Notes: generated by a model not told the origin, from the sequence alone. DNA of 64,000 bases from a bacterium (GCA_022711315.1 JAKLFG010000007.1:1-64000); one strand, 5' to 3'. Shown: positions 50,792 to 60,927, counted from the first letter of the stretch. Translations and numbers: made by a program.

Positions 50792-51388
50792 TCACTGCTC
50801 CTCCTGCGGGAATTGGCGCGCCATCATGGCGGCAAGATGCCGGAAGGCGCGGCCGCGGTGACTGAGGGCGTTCTTTTCGGCGGGCGACATCTGGGCAAGC
50901 GTCCGCGTGTCGCCGGTCGGTATGAACATCGGGTCATAGCCGAAGCCGCCCTCTCCTCTCTCTTCGTCGATGAGAGTGCCGTCGACCCGGCCGGTGGCGA
51001 CGAGCGCCGCGCCGTCCTGATCGAGCAGTACCGCCGTGCAGAGAAAATGGGCTCTCCGGTCGGTGATGTTCCTGATGTCGGTCCGCAGTTTTGCGCGGTT
51101 TCTTGCATGGTCGCCGTTCACCCCGCCCCAACGGGCCGAATGGATGCCGGGGGCGCCGCCGAGCGCCGGGACGACGAGTCCCGAATCGTCCGAAAGGACC
51201 GGCAGGCCGCCGCTCTTCATCCGCGCCGCTTCGGCCTTGATGACGGCGTTCTCGAGAAAACTCTTTCCGTACTCGTCGGGGTCGAAAGCCTTGTCGAGGT
51301 CGAGGATCGAAAGTATCTCGACGCCGGTGAATATCTCTCGGGCTTCCTGAAGTTTATGTTTGTTCCCGGTGGCAAAAACGACCCGCAT
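50792..51388 (-). CDS. rdgB: XTP/dITP diphosphatase
   Basis: Hydrolyses non-canonical purine triphosphates (dITP, XTP) to prevent their incorporation. 198 residues, normal length. VFATGNKHKLQEAREIF, the SFLENAVIKAEAARM helix, VLSDDSGLVVPALGGAPGIHSAR with catalytic acids, GRVDGTLIDEERGEGGFGYD and HRGRAFRHL match the HAM1/RdgB family throughout. First gene of a two-gene set with the lipoprotein. Confidence 0.96.
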   Translation of the reverse strand: MRVVFATGNKHKLQEAREIFTGVEILSILDLDKAFDPDEYGKSFLENAVIKAEAARMKSGGLPVLSDDSGLVVPALGGAPGIHSARWGGVNGDHARNRAKLRTDIRNITDRRAHFLCTAVLLDQDGAALVATGRVDGTLIDEERGEGGFGYDPMFIPTGDTRTLAQMSPAEKNALSHRGRAFRHLAAMMARQFPQEEQ

Positions 51389-51437
51389 GGCCTTTTCCGT
51401 GCGTCTTTAATCACTTCTCCTATATTCCAAAAAACAA

Positions 51438-51466
51438 TTGCAAATTCAAGTAAATTAGGCATAACA
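51438..51466 (+). promoter_or_regulatory. Putative promoter of the TolC/RND operon
   Basis: TTGCAA, 17 bases, ATAACA. It would leave an 80-base leader before ATG 51547. The TTGCAA palindrome lies in the divergent gap to rdgB. Confidence 0.35.
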
Positions 51467-51546
51467 GAGAGACATCGGGCAAAGAAATTTTACTCATTGC
51501 TCGAAAGGTTCGTCAGACTGATGATGCATTAGGGAGAGATGGGATC

Positions 51547-52920
51547 ATGAATCGATATCGTACGGTCCTCCTGATATTGTCGGCTTTCGTCCTGCCGCTT
51601 GCGGCGGACGAACTGCTGACGCTCGACGATGCGCTGCAGAGCGCCGTCGCCGCCAATCCGACCTATCTCGCCGCGGTGAAAAGCGCCGAGGCGTCCGACA
51701 ACAAACGGCTGCTCGTCCGCGCCGGGTTCATGCCGGTCATATCGAGCGAACTCAGTTATAAACGGACCACGCTCAATTCGGCCCCGGTGCCCGGCGCCTC
51801 CTCTTTTCAGGACATGCTGGGAATGTTCAACCCGTCGGCGCTCAATCCCGCCGCCACGATGCCCAAGGACCGTTCCGAATCGGACTCTTTCAACAACTAC
51901 TCCCTTTCGTTGCTGGTCACCCAGAACATCTGGGACTTCAAGACCTACTATAATTATCAGGGAGCGGGTCATACGCGGAGCGCCGTCGAACTCGACGCCG
52001 ACGCGGCGGTCAACAATCTCTATCTGACGGTGGTGCAGGCCTACTTCGCGGTGCTGGCGGCCGACGCGACGCTCGTTTCGGCACGCGGCTCAGTCGCACA
52101 GATGGAAAAACGGCTTGAGACGGCGACCGCTCAGGTGGAGAACGGCCTGCGGACGCCGGTGGATAAACTGCGGGCCGAGGCCGACCTCGCATCGGCGCGG
52201 CTGAATCTCATCAAGGCGATGAACCTGCGCGAGAACGCCGTGAAGTCGCTCGCGACCGCCATCGGACGCGATCCGGCGCAGGGCGTGCGGGTAGACCCCG
52301 ATGCACGGGCCGGCGTGTTGGAGGTGAGCGATCCAGCGCAGGCGGCGTCCGACGCGCTTGCACGGCGTCCCGATGCCCGTGCACTCAAGGAGAAGATCGC
52401 GGCGGCGCGTTCCACGGCGCAGGCGGCGCGCGGCGACTATTACCCTCAGTTCAAGGCGAACGCGGGGGTGAGTTACGGCGGCTACGAATTCGACAACCTC
52501 AAATACAACTGGTACATCGGCGCGGCGGTCAGTTGGAACATCTTCGCGGGACTCGCGACCCAGACGCAGGCGAAGGATGCCGACACGGCGATCGCGGTGC
52601 TGGAACTCAACCTCCGCGCGCTCGAACTGTCGGTCCGGCAGGAGATCGAGAGCGCGCTGATCGCGGTCAGGGAGGCGCGCGAGAAGGAGGAACCGACCCG
52701 GACGATGTACAACGCGGCCAAGGCGGCGCTGGAACTCGCCGACCAGCGGTTCGAACAGGGACTTGGCACCATCACTGATGTTTCCGACGCGCAGGCTCTT
52801 TACGAACAGGCATCGGCCGCGCTTATTCAGACCCGCTACGATCTTGAGACCGCCACGGCGCGCCTGAAAAAGGCGCTCGGACTCGGCGGCACGGCGTTCT
52901 ATCAGCACAAAGGAGAATGA
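51547..52920 (+). CDS. TolC-like outer-membrane efflux channel
   Basis: 457 residues with signal peptide (YRTVLLILSAFVLPLAA). Two repeated helical halves typical of the outer membrane factor family: LTLDDALQSAVAANPTYLAA and the matching HARRPDARALKEKIAAARST-like region, plus beta-strand segments (NYSLSLLVTQNIWDFKTYYN, YNWYIGAAVSWNIFAGLATQ). Last helix EQASAALIQTRYDLETATAR. First gene of a tripartite pump with an adaptor 1 base downstream and the RND permease. Substrate not evident. Confidence 0.93.
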   Translation: MNRYRTVLLILSAFVLPLAADELLTLDDALQSAVAANPTYLAAVKSAEASDNKRLLVRAGFMPVISSELSYKRTTLNSAPVPGASSFQDMLGMFNPSALNPAATMPKDRSESDSFNNYSLSLLVTQNIWDFKTYYNYQGAGHTRSAVELDADAAVNNLYLTVVQAYFAVLAADATLVSARGSVAQMEKRLETATAQVENGLRTPVDKLRAEADLASARLNLIKAMNLRENAVKSLATAIGRDPAQGVRVDPDARAGVLEVSDPAQAASDALARRPDARALKEKIAAARSTAQAARGDYYPQFKANAGVSYGGYEFDNLKYNWYIGAAVSWNIFAGLATQTQAKDADTAIAVLELNLRALELSVRQEIESALIAVREAREKEEPTRTMYNAAKAALELADQRFEQGLGTITDVSDAQALYEQASAALIQTRYDLETATARLKKALGLGGTAFYQHKGE

Positions 52921-52921
52921 T

Positions 52922-53956
52922 ATGCGTACGCAGGCCATCCTCATCCTCGTTCTTCTGCTTTCGGCCTGCGGCGGGAAACCGCCCGAACCGCCTGCCGCGA
53001 CCAACGGCAAGGGAGGCGGCGCGACCGTCGCGCTGGCCGCCGCCGCGATCGAGAAGCGGGAGCGGGTTGTCGACATCACCGGTTCGCTCCTGCCGTGGCG
53101 CGAGGCGACGGTCGCCATCGAGGCCGATGGCCGCGTGGTCGCGCTCGGCGCCGACCTCGGCTCGGCGGTCAAGTCCGGCGCGGTGATAGCCCGGCTGGCG
53201 TCCGAGGATTACGAATTCAAGGTGCGGCAGGCCGAGGTGGAATTTAAGGCGGCCGAGGCCGATCTTGCCCGCATCTCGGCGCTCGCCGATAAAAGCATGG
53301 CGACGCGCCAGCAGGCCGACGATGCCGCGCGCCGGGTCGATGTGGCCCGCGTGACGCTCGACACCGCCAAAAAGAAACTGGCCGATACCGAACTCAAAGC
53401 GCCCTTCGACGCGGTGGTCGCCAAGCGGCTGGTCAACGAGGGCGAATATCTCCGGACCGGGAGCACGATCTTTCATCTGGCGCAGGTCTCTCCGCTCAAA
53501 TTCCGCGGCGAAGTGCCTGAACGCTACGCCCCGCTGGTGAAAAGCGGCATACCCGTCACCGTGACGCCCGCGTCGGCCCCCGGCACGACCGCAAAAGGTA
53601 CCATACGCCGCGTCGGACCGCTCATCGCCGCCGATAACCGTTCCTTCCCGATAGAGGCCGAGGTGCCCAATGTCGATCTGAAGATAAAGTCGGGGACCTT
53701 CGCCGCCTGCCGCATCCTCCTCCCGGGGAGCGAGGAGGTGGTCGCGATCCCCGAAAAAGCGCTCGTCACCTTCGCCGGCACCGATAAGGTCTTCGTCTTC
53801 GAGAACGGAAAGATCAAAGAACGCCTCGTGACGGTCGCCGACCGGCGCGCCGGCAAGGTGCTCCTCGCGCAGGGGCTGTCGGCGGGCGAACAGGTGGTGG
53901 TGAGCGCCTCGGAATCGCTCTACGACGGCATGGTCGCCGCGCCGCGCGCGGAGTGA
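52922..53956 (+). CDS. Lipoprotein-type RND adaptor (membrane fusion protein)
   Basis: 344 residues, lipobox LLLSAC (Cys16). Order: barrel-sandwich (lipoyl) halves ATVAIEADGRVVALGADLGS and ELKAPFDAVVAKRLVNEGEY around a short coiled-coil hairpin (VEFKAAEADLARISALADKS), beta-barrel domain (VTVTPASAPGTTAKGTIRRV) and C-terminal membrane-proximal domain (RLVTVADRRAGKVLLAQGLS). It starts one base after the TolC stop and 4 bases precede the permease gene, so all three are co-translated in strict order. Confidence 0.94.
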   Translation: MRTQAILILVLLLSACGGKPPEPPAATNGKGGGATVALAAAAIEKRERVVDITGSLLPWREATVAIEADGRVVALGADLGSAVKSGAVIARLASEDYEFKVRQAEVEFKAAEADLARISALADKSMATRQQADDAARRVDVARVTLDTAKKKLADTELKAPFDAVVAKRLVNEGEYLRTGSTIFHLAQVSPLKFRGEVPERYAPLVKSGIPVTVTPASAPGTTAKGTIRRVGPLIAADNRSFPIEAEVPNVDLKIKSGTFAACRILLPGSEEVVAIPEKALVTFAGTDKVFVFENGKIKERLVTVADRRAGKVLLAQGLSAGEQVVVSASESLYDGMVAAPRAE

Positions 53957-53960
53957 CGGC

Positions 53961-56900
53961 ATGAACGCGCTGACGATCTTCATCCGCCGGCCGGTGCTGG
54001 CCACCATGCTCACCGTGCTGCTCATGGTGCTCGGCCTGTTCTCCTACCGCGCCATCGGCGTCGATCTGACCCCGAAGGTCGAATTCCCGCTCGTCACCAT
54101 CACCACGGTGCTTCGCGGCGCTTCGCCCGAAGAGGTCGAAACGCTCCTGACCAAGCCCATCGAGGAGGCGGTCAACACCGTGTCGGGCATCGACGAACTC
54201 TCTTCGACCAGCAGCGAGGGGATGTCGCGCGTCCGGGTCCGGTTCCTGCTCGAAAAACCGGTGGACGAAGCGGTGCAGGATGTGCGCGATAAGGTCGCGG
54301 CGGTGGTCTCCCGCCTGCCGACCGGCGTCGAGATGCCGGTGGTCACGCGGGTCGATTTCGACGCCTTCCCGGTCATCACCTTCGCGGTGTCGGGCAACCG
54401 CGATCCCAAGGAACTTTCCGAGATAACGCGGATATCGATAAAGGAATCGCTCGAGAATGTCGCCGGGGTCGGCGCGGTGAATCTCTCCGGCTACTGGAGA
54501 CGGGCGGTCAATGTCCAGCTCGACGCCGCCAAGATGCAGGCGCTCGGCATCTCGGTCGGCGCGGTCAAGGCGGCGCTCACGACCCAGAATGTCGAGGTGC
54601 CGGCCGGTCGTATCGACAAGGGGGAACGCGAGGAGATGCTGCGGGTGCTCGGCCGCGTCGCGTCGATGGAGGAGTTGCGCCGCATCACCGTCACGACCCG
54701 CAACGGTCGCCAGATAACGCTGGGCGAGATCGCGGCGGTGACCGATTCGGTCGAGGAGCCGCGCAACATCGCGCGACTCTGGAAAAAGGGCGAGGAACGC
54801 ACCTTCGCCGCGACCATATCGCTCGATGTGGTCAAACAGTCGGGCTCCAACACCGTCGAGGTGATCGCGGCGGTCAAGGAGCGGATGGCGAAGATACAAC
54901 CGCTTCTGCCCAAAGACATCGCGGTCGAGGTGGTCTCCGACCAATCGATCTTCATCAACAACTCGCTCCACGAACTCAAACTGCACCTCACGCTCGGCGC
55001 GCTGTTCGCCGCCATCGCCGTCTTCCTCTTTCTCGGACATCTCCGCTCCACCATCATCGCCGCCCTCGCGATCCCGACCTCGCTTATCGCCACCTTTACC
55101 TTCATGCACCTGCTGGGCTTCACGCTCAACAATATGTCGCTTCTCGGGCTCACGCTCGCGGTCGGCATCGTCATAGACGACGCGATCGTCGTATTGGAGA
55201 ACATTTTTCGTCATATCGAGCAGTACGGTAAGAACGCCTTCGACGCCGCCATCGACGGGCTCAAGGAGATCGGCCTCGCGGTCACCGCGACCACCACCTC
55301 GCTGCTCGTCATTTTCCTCCCCATCGCCTTCATGCAGGGGATGTCGGGCCGTTTCTTCTACGAATTCGGCCTCACCACCGCCTTTGCCATCGCGGTGTCG
55401 CTTCTCATCTCCTTCACCCTCACGCCGATGCTCGCGGCGCGCTTTCTCGGCGCTAAACCGCATGACGAGCGGTCGCTCATCGAACGGTTCTGGAAATGGC
55501 TCGACGACCGCTACGCCACGCTCGTGCGCTTTTCTCTGCATCACCGTTGGGTCATCGGGCTTGTCGCCCTCGCCGTCATTTTTTCGGCCGTGCCGATAGC
55601 CAAGCGGCTCGGGACCGACTTCATGCCGCTGGACGACCGCGGCGAGATACAGGTCGAGTTGCAGTTGCCCTCCGGCGTGACGCTGGAGAGCGCCCGCGCG
55701 GCGGTCGGTGCGATAGAACGGGATCTGCGGACGGTGCGGGGCGTCGACAAGACGCTCATGCAGATCGGCAGTTCGGTATCCGACGATGTGACCGGCGCGA
55801 AGATATATGTCGCCCTCGTGCCGCTCGAGGAACGGGATTTCTCACAGTTCGAGGTACAGCGCGACATCCGACGCATCCTCAAGCGCTATCCCGAGATCAT
55901 ATCTTCGGCCAGCGCCATCGGCGGGAGTTTCGGCGGCGGACGATCGGCGACTTTCCAGTACGACATCGTCGGTCCCGATCTCGACCGGCTGACCGTATAC
56001 TCCGACGCGATCGTCGCGAAACTGCGCGATCAGGCGGGCTTCGCCGATGTATCCACCTCGCTGGTGGCCCGCAAGCCCGAGGCGCGCATAATCATCGACC
56101 GGCTCAAGGCGGCCGATCTGGGACTCAGCGTCGCCGACATCGCCGCGACGCTCCGCACCTTCGTCGGCGGCGAGATCGTCACCAAATACCGCGAAGGATC
56201 GGAACAGTACGATGTCTGGCTACGGCTCGACCGGACCTTCCGCGATGACGCGGCGGCGCTCGGCACGCTCACCGTTCCCTCGGCCAAGGGGGTGCCGGTG
56301 CCGCTCTCACAGGTCACGCAGGTCGAATACGGCAAGAGCCCGTCGGTCATCGACCGCTTCAACCGCCAGCGGCGCGTTTCCATCTACGCCAATCTTGACG
56401 GCGTTGACATCGGCACCGCCACCGCGACGATAGACCGCATGGTCAAGGAACTCGACATGCCGATCGGCTACGCTCCGGTCAAGATCGGCCGATCGAAGGT
56501 GATGGCCGAATCGATGCAGAATCTTCTCATGGCCTTCGCGCTCGCCTTCATCTTCATCTACATCGTCCTCGCGGCGCAGTTCGAGAGTTTCGTCCATCCG
56601 ATCACGATACTGCTCTCCCTGCCGCTCACCATACCCTTCGCGCTCCTGTCGCTACTGATGACCGGCGAGACGATCAACCTCTACAGCCTGCTCGGCGTCT
56701 TCATGCTTTTCGGCATCGTCAAGAAGAACGGCATCCTGCAGGTCGACTACGCCAATACGCTCCGCGAGCGCGGCGAGCCGCTCGAAAAGGCGATCATCGA
56801 GGCCAACAAGGCGCGGCTCCGTCCCATCCTGATGACCACGATGACACTCGTCGCGGGCATGATACCGATCGCGCTGGGGACCGGTCCCGGCGCCGCGGCG

Positions 56901-57032
56901 CGCGCCTCGATGGCCAAAAGCATCGTCGGCGGACAGATATTGTCGCTGCTGATCACGCTATTGGTGGTGCCGGTGGGCTATCATCTCTTCGAATCGGTGA
57001 AGATGCGGTTCGGATTCGGGAAGCGGGATTAA
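53961..57032 (+). CDS. RND efflux permease (HAE1 type), full length
   Basis: 1023 residues, the standard size. Starts MNALTIFIRRPVLATMLTVL; twelve membrane helices; duplicated porter halves. Proton-relay acids sit in TM4, LTLAVGIVIDDAIVVLENIF, as in AcrB. A second relay region is FMLFGIVKKNGILQVDYAN, in TM10. Porter segments EEAVNTVSGIDELSSTSSEG and MIPIALGTGPGAAARASMAK are typical. Typical substrates are dyes, bile salts, drugs or metabolites, not predictable here. 3' end overlaps the convergent OPT gene by 4 bases. Confidence 0.97.
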   Translation: MNALTIFIRRPVLATMLTVLLMVLGLFSYRAIGVDLTPKVEFPLVTITTVLRGASPEEVETLLTKPIEEAVNTVSGIDELSSTSSEGMSRVRVRFLLEKPVDEAVQDVRDKVAAVVSRLPTGVEMPVVTRVDFDAFPVITFAVSGNRDPKELSEITRISIKESLENVAGVGAVNLSGYWRRAVNVQLDAAKMQALGISVGAVKAALTTQNVEVPAGRIDKGEREEMLRVLGRVASMEELRRITVTTRNGRQITLGEIAAVTDSVEEPRNIARLWKKGEERTFAATISLDVVKQSGSNTVEVIAAVKERMAKIQPLLPKDIAVEVVSDQSIFINNSLHELKLHLTLGALFAAIAVFLFLGHLRSTIIAALAIPTSLIATFTFMHLLGFTLNNMSLLGLTLAVGIVIDDAIVVLENIFRHIEQYGKNAFDAAIDGLKEIGLAVTATTTSLLVIFLPIAFMQGMSGRFFYEFGLTTAFAIAVSLLISFTLTPMLAARFLGAKPHDERSLIERFWKWLDDRYATLVRFSLHHRWVIGLVALAVIFSAVPIAKRLGTDFMPLDDRGEIQVELQLPSGVTLESARAAVGAIERDLRTVRGVDKTLMQIGSSVSDDVTGAKIYVALVPLEERDFSQFEVQRDIRRILKRYPEIISSASAIGGSFGGGRSATFQYDIVGPDLDRLTVYSDAIVAKLRDQAGFADVSTSLVARKPEARIIIDRLKAADLGLSVADIAATLRTFVGGEIVTKYREGSEQYDVWLRLDRTFRDDAAALGTLTVPSAKGVPVPLSQVTQVEYGKSPSVIDRFNRQRRVSIYANLDGVDIGTATATIDRMVKELDMPIGYAPVKIGRSKVMAESMQNLLMAFALAFIFIYIVLAAQFESFVHPITILLSLPLTIPFALLSLLMTGETINLYSLLGVFMLFGIVKKNGILQVDYANTLRERGEPLEKAIIEANKARLRPILMTTMTLVAGMIPIALGTGPGAAARASMAKSIVGGQILSLLITLLVVPVGYHLFESVKMRFGFGKRD

Positions 57033-59050
57033 TCTTCCGCCTTCGCCTTGAACGATTCCCAGATGAAGTAGGCGATGAGGCCGGCGAACGCGACGAACGC
57101 GAGCGCCTCGGCGATCACTTCGCCGTGGGCGATCTGATCCCAGTGGACGAGTATCAGCGACTGTTCGCTGCCGGTGATGAAGAGTATCACCGCGCCGATG
57201 ACGCCGAAGAGCGCCGCGCCCGCGATGAAGCCGGAGGCAATGAGGATGCCGCGGTCGTTGCGCGCCTTGGCCAGTTTCTCGTCCTTGCTCTTGTTGAAGT
57301 AGTGGTTGAGCAGGCCGCCGACCACGAGCGGGGTGTTGAGCGACAGCGGGATGAACATGCCCAGAGCGAAGGCGAGCGGCGATATCTTGAGCCAGTTCAT
57401 GAGTATGGAGATCACCGCGCCGATGGCGAGGAGCATCCACGGCGCGCCGGTGCCCGACATCAAAGGTTCGATGATGGCCGCCATGGCATTCGCCTGCGGC
57501 GCGACCATCGGATTGGGATGTTCGGCGGTCTGCACGAAGCCGAAGACCTCGCTCAGAACGAAGATGACGAGCCCCACAGTGGCCGCCGCGACGAGCGTCC
57601 CGAGGAACTTGTAGGTCTGCTGTTTATAGGGACTCGTGCCGAGCCAGTAGCCCACCTTGAGGTCGGTGATGAAGCCGCCCGCCATGGAGAGCGCGGTGCA
57701 GACAATGCCGCCGATGATGAGCGCCGCCACCATCCCCTGCCAGCCGCTGAGGCCGACCCACACGAGGATCACGGAGGAGAGAATGAGCGTCATCAGCGTC
57801 ATGCCGGAGACCGGGTTGGTGCCGACGATCGCGATGGCGTTGGCCGCGACGGTGGTGAAAAGGAACGATATGACGAAGATCGTGATGAGCGCGACGACCG
57901 CCTGTATGAGCGTTATCTTGACGCCGAAGAGGAGGAACAGGAACACCGCGACGAGCGTGAGCCCGATGACGAGCAGGACGAACGACATCTTGAGGTCGCG
58001 GTCGGTGCGGACCGCCTGCGCCTCGCCGGATGCCTTGCCGCCGACGCCGACCGCCAGTTTGAAGGCCGACCCGATCACGCCGCCCGACTTGATGATGCCG
58101 ATGATGCCGGCCATCGCGATGGCGCCGATGCCGATGGGGCGGACATAGTTCTTGAAAATGAGTTCAGGCGGCATCGCGGCGAAGGGATTGTCCGGCGCGC
58201 CCGCCGCCATGGCCAGAACGCCGATCTGGTTGATGAGCGGGACGAAGACGAACCACGACAGAAGAGAGCCGCACACGATGATCAGCGAGAAGCGGAGCCC
58301 CACGAGGAAGCCGAAACTGAATATGAGGGCGCTGACATTGAATTTGAATACCATCTTCGCCTTCTCGGCGAGCATCTCGCCATAGGGAAGGGCGCGCGAG
58401 GTGAATTCCTCGGCCCAGAGTTTCAGATAGGTGAAGAGAAAGTCGAACAGGCCGCCGATAAGGCCGCTCACGACCAGCAGTTTGGCCTGCGCGCCGCCCT
58501 TCTCGCCGGTCATGAGTATCTCGGTAGTGGCGGTCGCTTCGGGGAACGGCAGTTTGCCGTGCATATCGCGCACGAAGTATTTGCGGAACGGGATGAGGAA
58601 AAGGATGCCGAGGAAGCCGCCGAGGAGCGACGAGAAGAATATCTGCCAGAAATCGACCCGGATCTCGGGGTATTTCGCCTGCAGGATGTAGAGCCCGGGG
58701 ATCGTGAAGACGGCGCCCGCGACGATGACGCCGGAGGCGGCGCCGATCGACTGGATGATGACATTCTGGCCGAGCACATTCTTCTTGCGGAGCGCCGCCG
58801 AGGCGCCCACGGCGATGATCGAGATGGGGATGGCCGCCTCGAACACCTGACCGATCTTGAGCCCGGAATAGGCCGCGGCCGCCGAAAAGATCGCCGCCAT
58901 CAACAGGCCCATGAAGAGCGACCAGCGGGTCACTTCCTGCACATTCTCGGATGCCGGCATCACCGGCTGGTAGATCTCGCCTTCCTTGAGTTCGCGGTAG
59001 GCATTCTCGGGGAGCCCCTTGACGGGTCCGCCTTCACCGTGTCCTGACAT
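57029..59050 (-). CDS. OPT family oligopeptide-type transporter
   Basis: 673 residues, about 14-16 membrane helices, as in the bacterial OPT family (YSL/peptide clades). Starts with a hydrophilic MSGHGEGGPVKGLPENAYRE, then LFMGLLMAAIFSAAAAYSGL and GLKIGQVFEAAIPISIIAVG, GQNVIIQSIGAASGVIVAGA, EATATTEILMTGEKGGAQ and GGGFITDLKVG-like loop GGFITDLKVGYWLGTSPYKQ. Substrate could be oligopeptides or metal chelates. Ribosome site AGGAGG 5 bases before ATG; promoter at 59095-59122. Confidence 0.93.
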   Translation of the reverse strand: MSGHGEGGPVKGLPENAYRELKEGEIYQPVMPASENVQEVTRWSLFMGLLMAAIFSAAAAYSGLKIGQVFEAAIPISIIAVGASAALRKKNVLGQNVIIQSIGAASGVIVAGAVFTIPGLYILQAKYPEIRVDFWQIFFSSLLGGFLGILFLIPFRKYFVRDMHGKLPFPEATATTEILMTGEKGGAQAKLLVVSGLIGGLFDFLFTYLKLWAEEFTSRALPYGEMLAEKAKMVFKFNVSALIFSFGFLVGLRFSLIIVCGSLLSWFVFVPLINQIGVLAMAAGAPDNPFAAMPPELIFKNYVRPIGIGAIAMAGIIGIIKSGGVIGSAFKLAVGVGGKASGEAQAVRTDRDLKMSFVLLVIGLTLVAVFLFLLFGVKITLIQAVVALITIFVISFLFTTVAANAIAIVGTNPVSGMTLMTLILSSVILVWVGLSGWQGMVAALIIGGIVCTALSMAGGFITDLKVGYWLGTSPYKQQTYKFLGTLVAAATVGLVIFVLSEVFGFVQTAEHPNPMVAPQANAMAAIIEPLMSGTGAPWMLLAIGAVISILMNWLKISPLAFALGMFIPLSLNTPLVVGGLLNHYFNKSKDEKLAKARNDRGILIASGFIAGAALFGVIGAVILFITGSEQSLILVHWDQIAHGEVIAEALAFVAFAGLIAYFIWESFKAKAED

Positions 59051-59094
59051 GAATTCCTCCTATGGGTTGGTTGGTCTGAAAACCAGCATGGGGA

Positions 59095-59122
59095 ACAATA
59101 GCGTACCGGCCCGATTTGTCAA
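59095..59122 (-). promoter_or_regulatory. Promoter of OPT transporter gene
   Basis: Minus strand: TTGACA, 16 bases, TATTGT, about 40 bases upstream of ATG 59050. Confidence 0.55.
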
Positions 59123-59219
59123 TTATTAGAGGTAAAGGTGTTGCGAAAGCGAAATTTCTTGATTCACGATTCGGGTGGAGGTATTCTGCGAAAGAAATCG
59201 GGGAGGTTCTGGATAAAAC

Positions 59220-60002
59220 ATGCGATTTGTGACCAGTCGGAATTTTCAGTTACCGGATGACGCGCAGGAGATGGGGAGCCGTCTTTGGTTCAATCTTTGG
59301 GAAAAGAAGAACTGGCCTTATCTTGAACTTGCGGTCGGTGACAAACTTTTCTGGTACGAATCTCCACGCCAGCGGCTTCGGTGGTCATCTACGGTGGCTT
59401 GGGTCGACAAATTCTCGTACAGCAACAAGGACGAGATAATTCAGCGGCTTCAACTGCCGCCAGAGGAGAGCGTTATCCCTTATTTTGCCAAGGCTGCCGC
59501 TTCGGGTTACTGTCTGGCATACAAAATAGAGCCGACAGTATTGCTTGATGTCCCGAAACCGCGCAATATCCGTTTCCCGTATCTCGGATGGTGTCGGGTG
59601 GACGACGAGTTTGAAAAACGATGGGGGGCGGTCGAGGGTGCCAAGTCAGCTCACGCCGAAATCTATCCGGATGAGGCTCATGTGCAGCTACTGGAAGAAG
59701 GTGGCCGCACGAAGGTAGAAGTGAATCGCTATGAGCGCGATCGTGCGGCACGGCAGGCGTGCATAGAATTCCATGGCAGCAAATGTTTGGCGTGCGGGAT
59801 AGATATGGAACAGATTTACGGCTCCATCGGCCGGGGATTCATTCATGTCCATCATACGACGCCGTTGAGTTCAGTGGGTGAGTTAAGGAATATTGATCCA
59901 CGAACTGATCTGATTCCCTTGTGCCCGAATTGTCATGCAATGATCCATCGTTCAGACCCACCGTTTGGTTTGGAAGAATTACGCAAGCGTATAAAAAAAT
60001 AG
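59220..60002 (+). CDS. HNH endonuclease with PUA-like N-terminal domain, possible modification-dependent restriction enzyme
   Basis: 260 residues. C-terminal HNH: a zinc CxxC..CxxC pair (CLACGIDMEQIYG and LIPLCPNCHAMIH), with the catalytic IHVHHTTPLSSVGEL. The N-terminal 120 residues (SRLWFNLWEKKNWPYLELAV, GDKLFWYESPRQRLRWSSTV) look like a PUA/EVE-type small barrel, which in other HNH fusions reads modified bases. Start at ATG 59220 has only a distant GGGGAGG. DNA is lower in GC and uses A/T-ending codons more than its neighbours, suggesting recent acquisition. Restriction role inferred. Confidence 0.75.
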   Translation: MRFVTSRNFQLPDDAQEMGSRLWFNLWEKKNWPYLELAVGDKLFWYESPRQRLRWSSTVAWVDKFSYSNKDEIIQRLQLPPEESVIPYFAKAAASGYCLAYKIEPTVLLDVPKPRNIRFPYLGWCRVDDEFEKRWGAVEGAKSAHAEIYPDEAHVQLLEEGGRTKVEVNRYERDRAARQACIEFHGSKCLACGIDMEQIYGSIGRGFIHVHHTTPLSSVGELRNIDPRTDLIPLCPNCHAMIHRSDPPFGLEELRKRIKK

Positions 60003-60051
60003 GAGCAAGCAAAAATCTTGTTCTATGGGTCAAAAGCCAAGGAGGCTGTTA

Positions 60052-60927
60052 GTGGTTAGGGAAAAAAGAGAAGAAGGCACTCAGTTCGTTCGGTACTTTG
60101 GTCCGTTGCTTGATGCTCTTAGAGCAATTGGCGGGTCCGCGAAACCGGACGAAGCAATTGATCGTGTAGCTGAAGAGCTAAAAGTTTCCGATCATGTACT
60201 AAACGAAACGCTACCGTCTGGTGGTTTGCGTTTTCGTAATCGAGTTGCTTGGGCGCGGTTCTATTTGGCGAGAGAGGGGCTTCTTGACTCATCAAAGCAT
60301 GGTGTTTGGAGCTTGACAGAAAAAGGATTCAAGACCTTTCTCACGCCTGATCAGGCAGAAGAGATATTTAAGAAGTGGACAAAAATCTTCCAAGAGCAAC
60401 GAAGAAAAAAAGAAAAAGAGGAGCCAACTGCAGAAAAGGTTGCTGAAGGAACCGGATCAATTTCAAAAGATTATAGGGAAGAGATACTTGAAGTGTTACT
60501 CAAGCTTACCCCCGATGGATTTGAGAGGCTTGCACAACGAATTCTTCGCGAAGCGGGTTTTACTCAAGTTGTTGTAACAGGGAAAAGTGGAGATGGCGGT
60601 ATTGATGGCGTAGGTACGCTACAGGTTAATCCGCTTGTCTCATTCAAAGTATTGTTTCAGTGCAAACGCTATACAAATTCGGTGTCTCCATCTCAAGTGC
60701 GTGACTTTCGTGGTGCCATGGCCGGCCGTGCAGACAAGGGAATTATTATCACAACTGGAACTTTTACGGCAGAGGCGAGGCGAGAGGCCTCTCGCGATGG
60801 TGTGCCGCCCATAGAGTTGATTGACGGAGAAAAGCTTATTGATATGCTCGAAAAATTGGAATTGGGCTTGAATCCTATAACGACATATGAAATCAATCAC
60901 AGGTTCTTTAAAGACTTTGATGCCTAA
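60052..60927 (+). CDS. Mrr-like type IV restriction endonuclease
   Basis: 291 residues. Start at GTG 60052: AAGGAGG lies 6 bases upstream; an ATG at 60025 in the same frame has no ribosome site. The N-terminal winged helix (YFGPLLDALRAIGGSAKPDE) recognises DNA in this family; the C-terminal Mrr-type PD-(D/E)xK nuclease has SGDGGIDGVGTLQVN with the Asp and FQCKRYTNSVSPSQVRDF with the QxK. Such enzymes cut DNA with methylated bases. It lies 49 bases after the HNH gene in lower-GC DNA; both probably form a small defence insert. Confidence 0.88.
   Translation: MVREKREEGTQFVRYFGPLLDALRAIGGSAKPDEAIDRVAEELKVSDHVLNETLPSGGLRFRNRVAWARFYLAREGLLDSSKHGVWSLTEKGFKTFLTPDQAEEIFKKWTKIFQEQRRKKEKEEPTAEKVAEGTGSISKDYREEILEVLLKLTPDGFERLAQRILREAGFTQVVVTGKSGDGGIDGVGTLQVNPLVSFKVLFQCKRYTNSVSPSQVRDFRGAMAGRADKGIIITTGTFTAEARREASRDGVPPIELIDGEKLIDMLEKLELGLNPITTYEINHRFFKDFDA

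Noticed and set aside
53814-55544. Minus-strand frame of 576 codons across the RND permease
   Set aside because: Antisense to a full-length conserved permease.
57125-59047. Plus-strand frame of 640 codons, Asp/Glu/Arg-rich
   Set aside because: Antisense to the OPT transporter; composition is the mirror of membrane helices.
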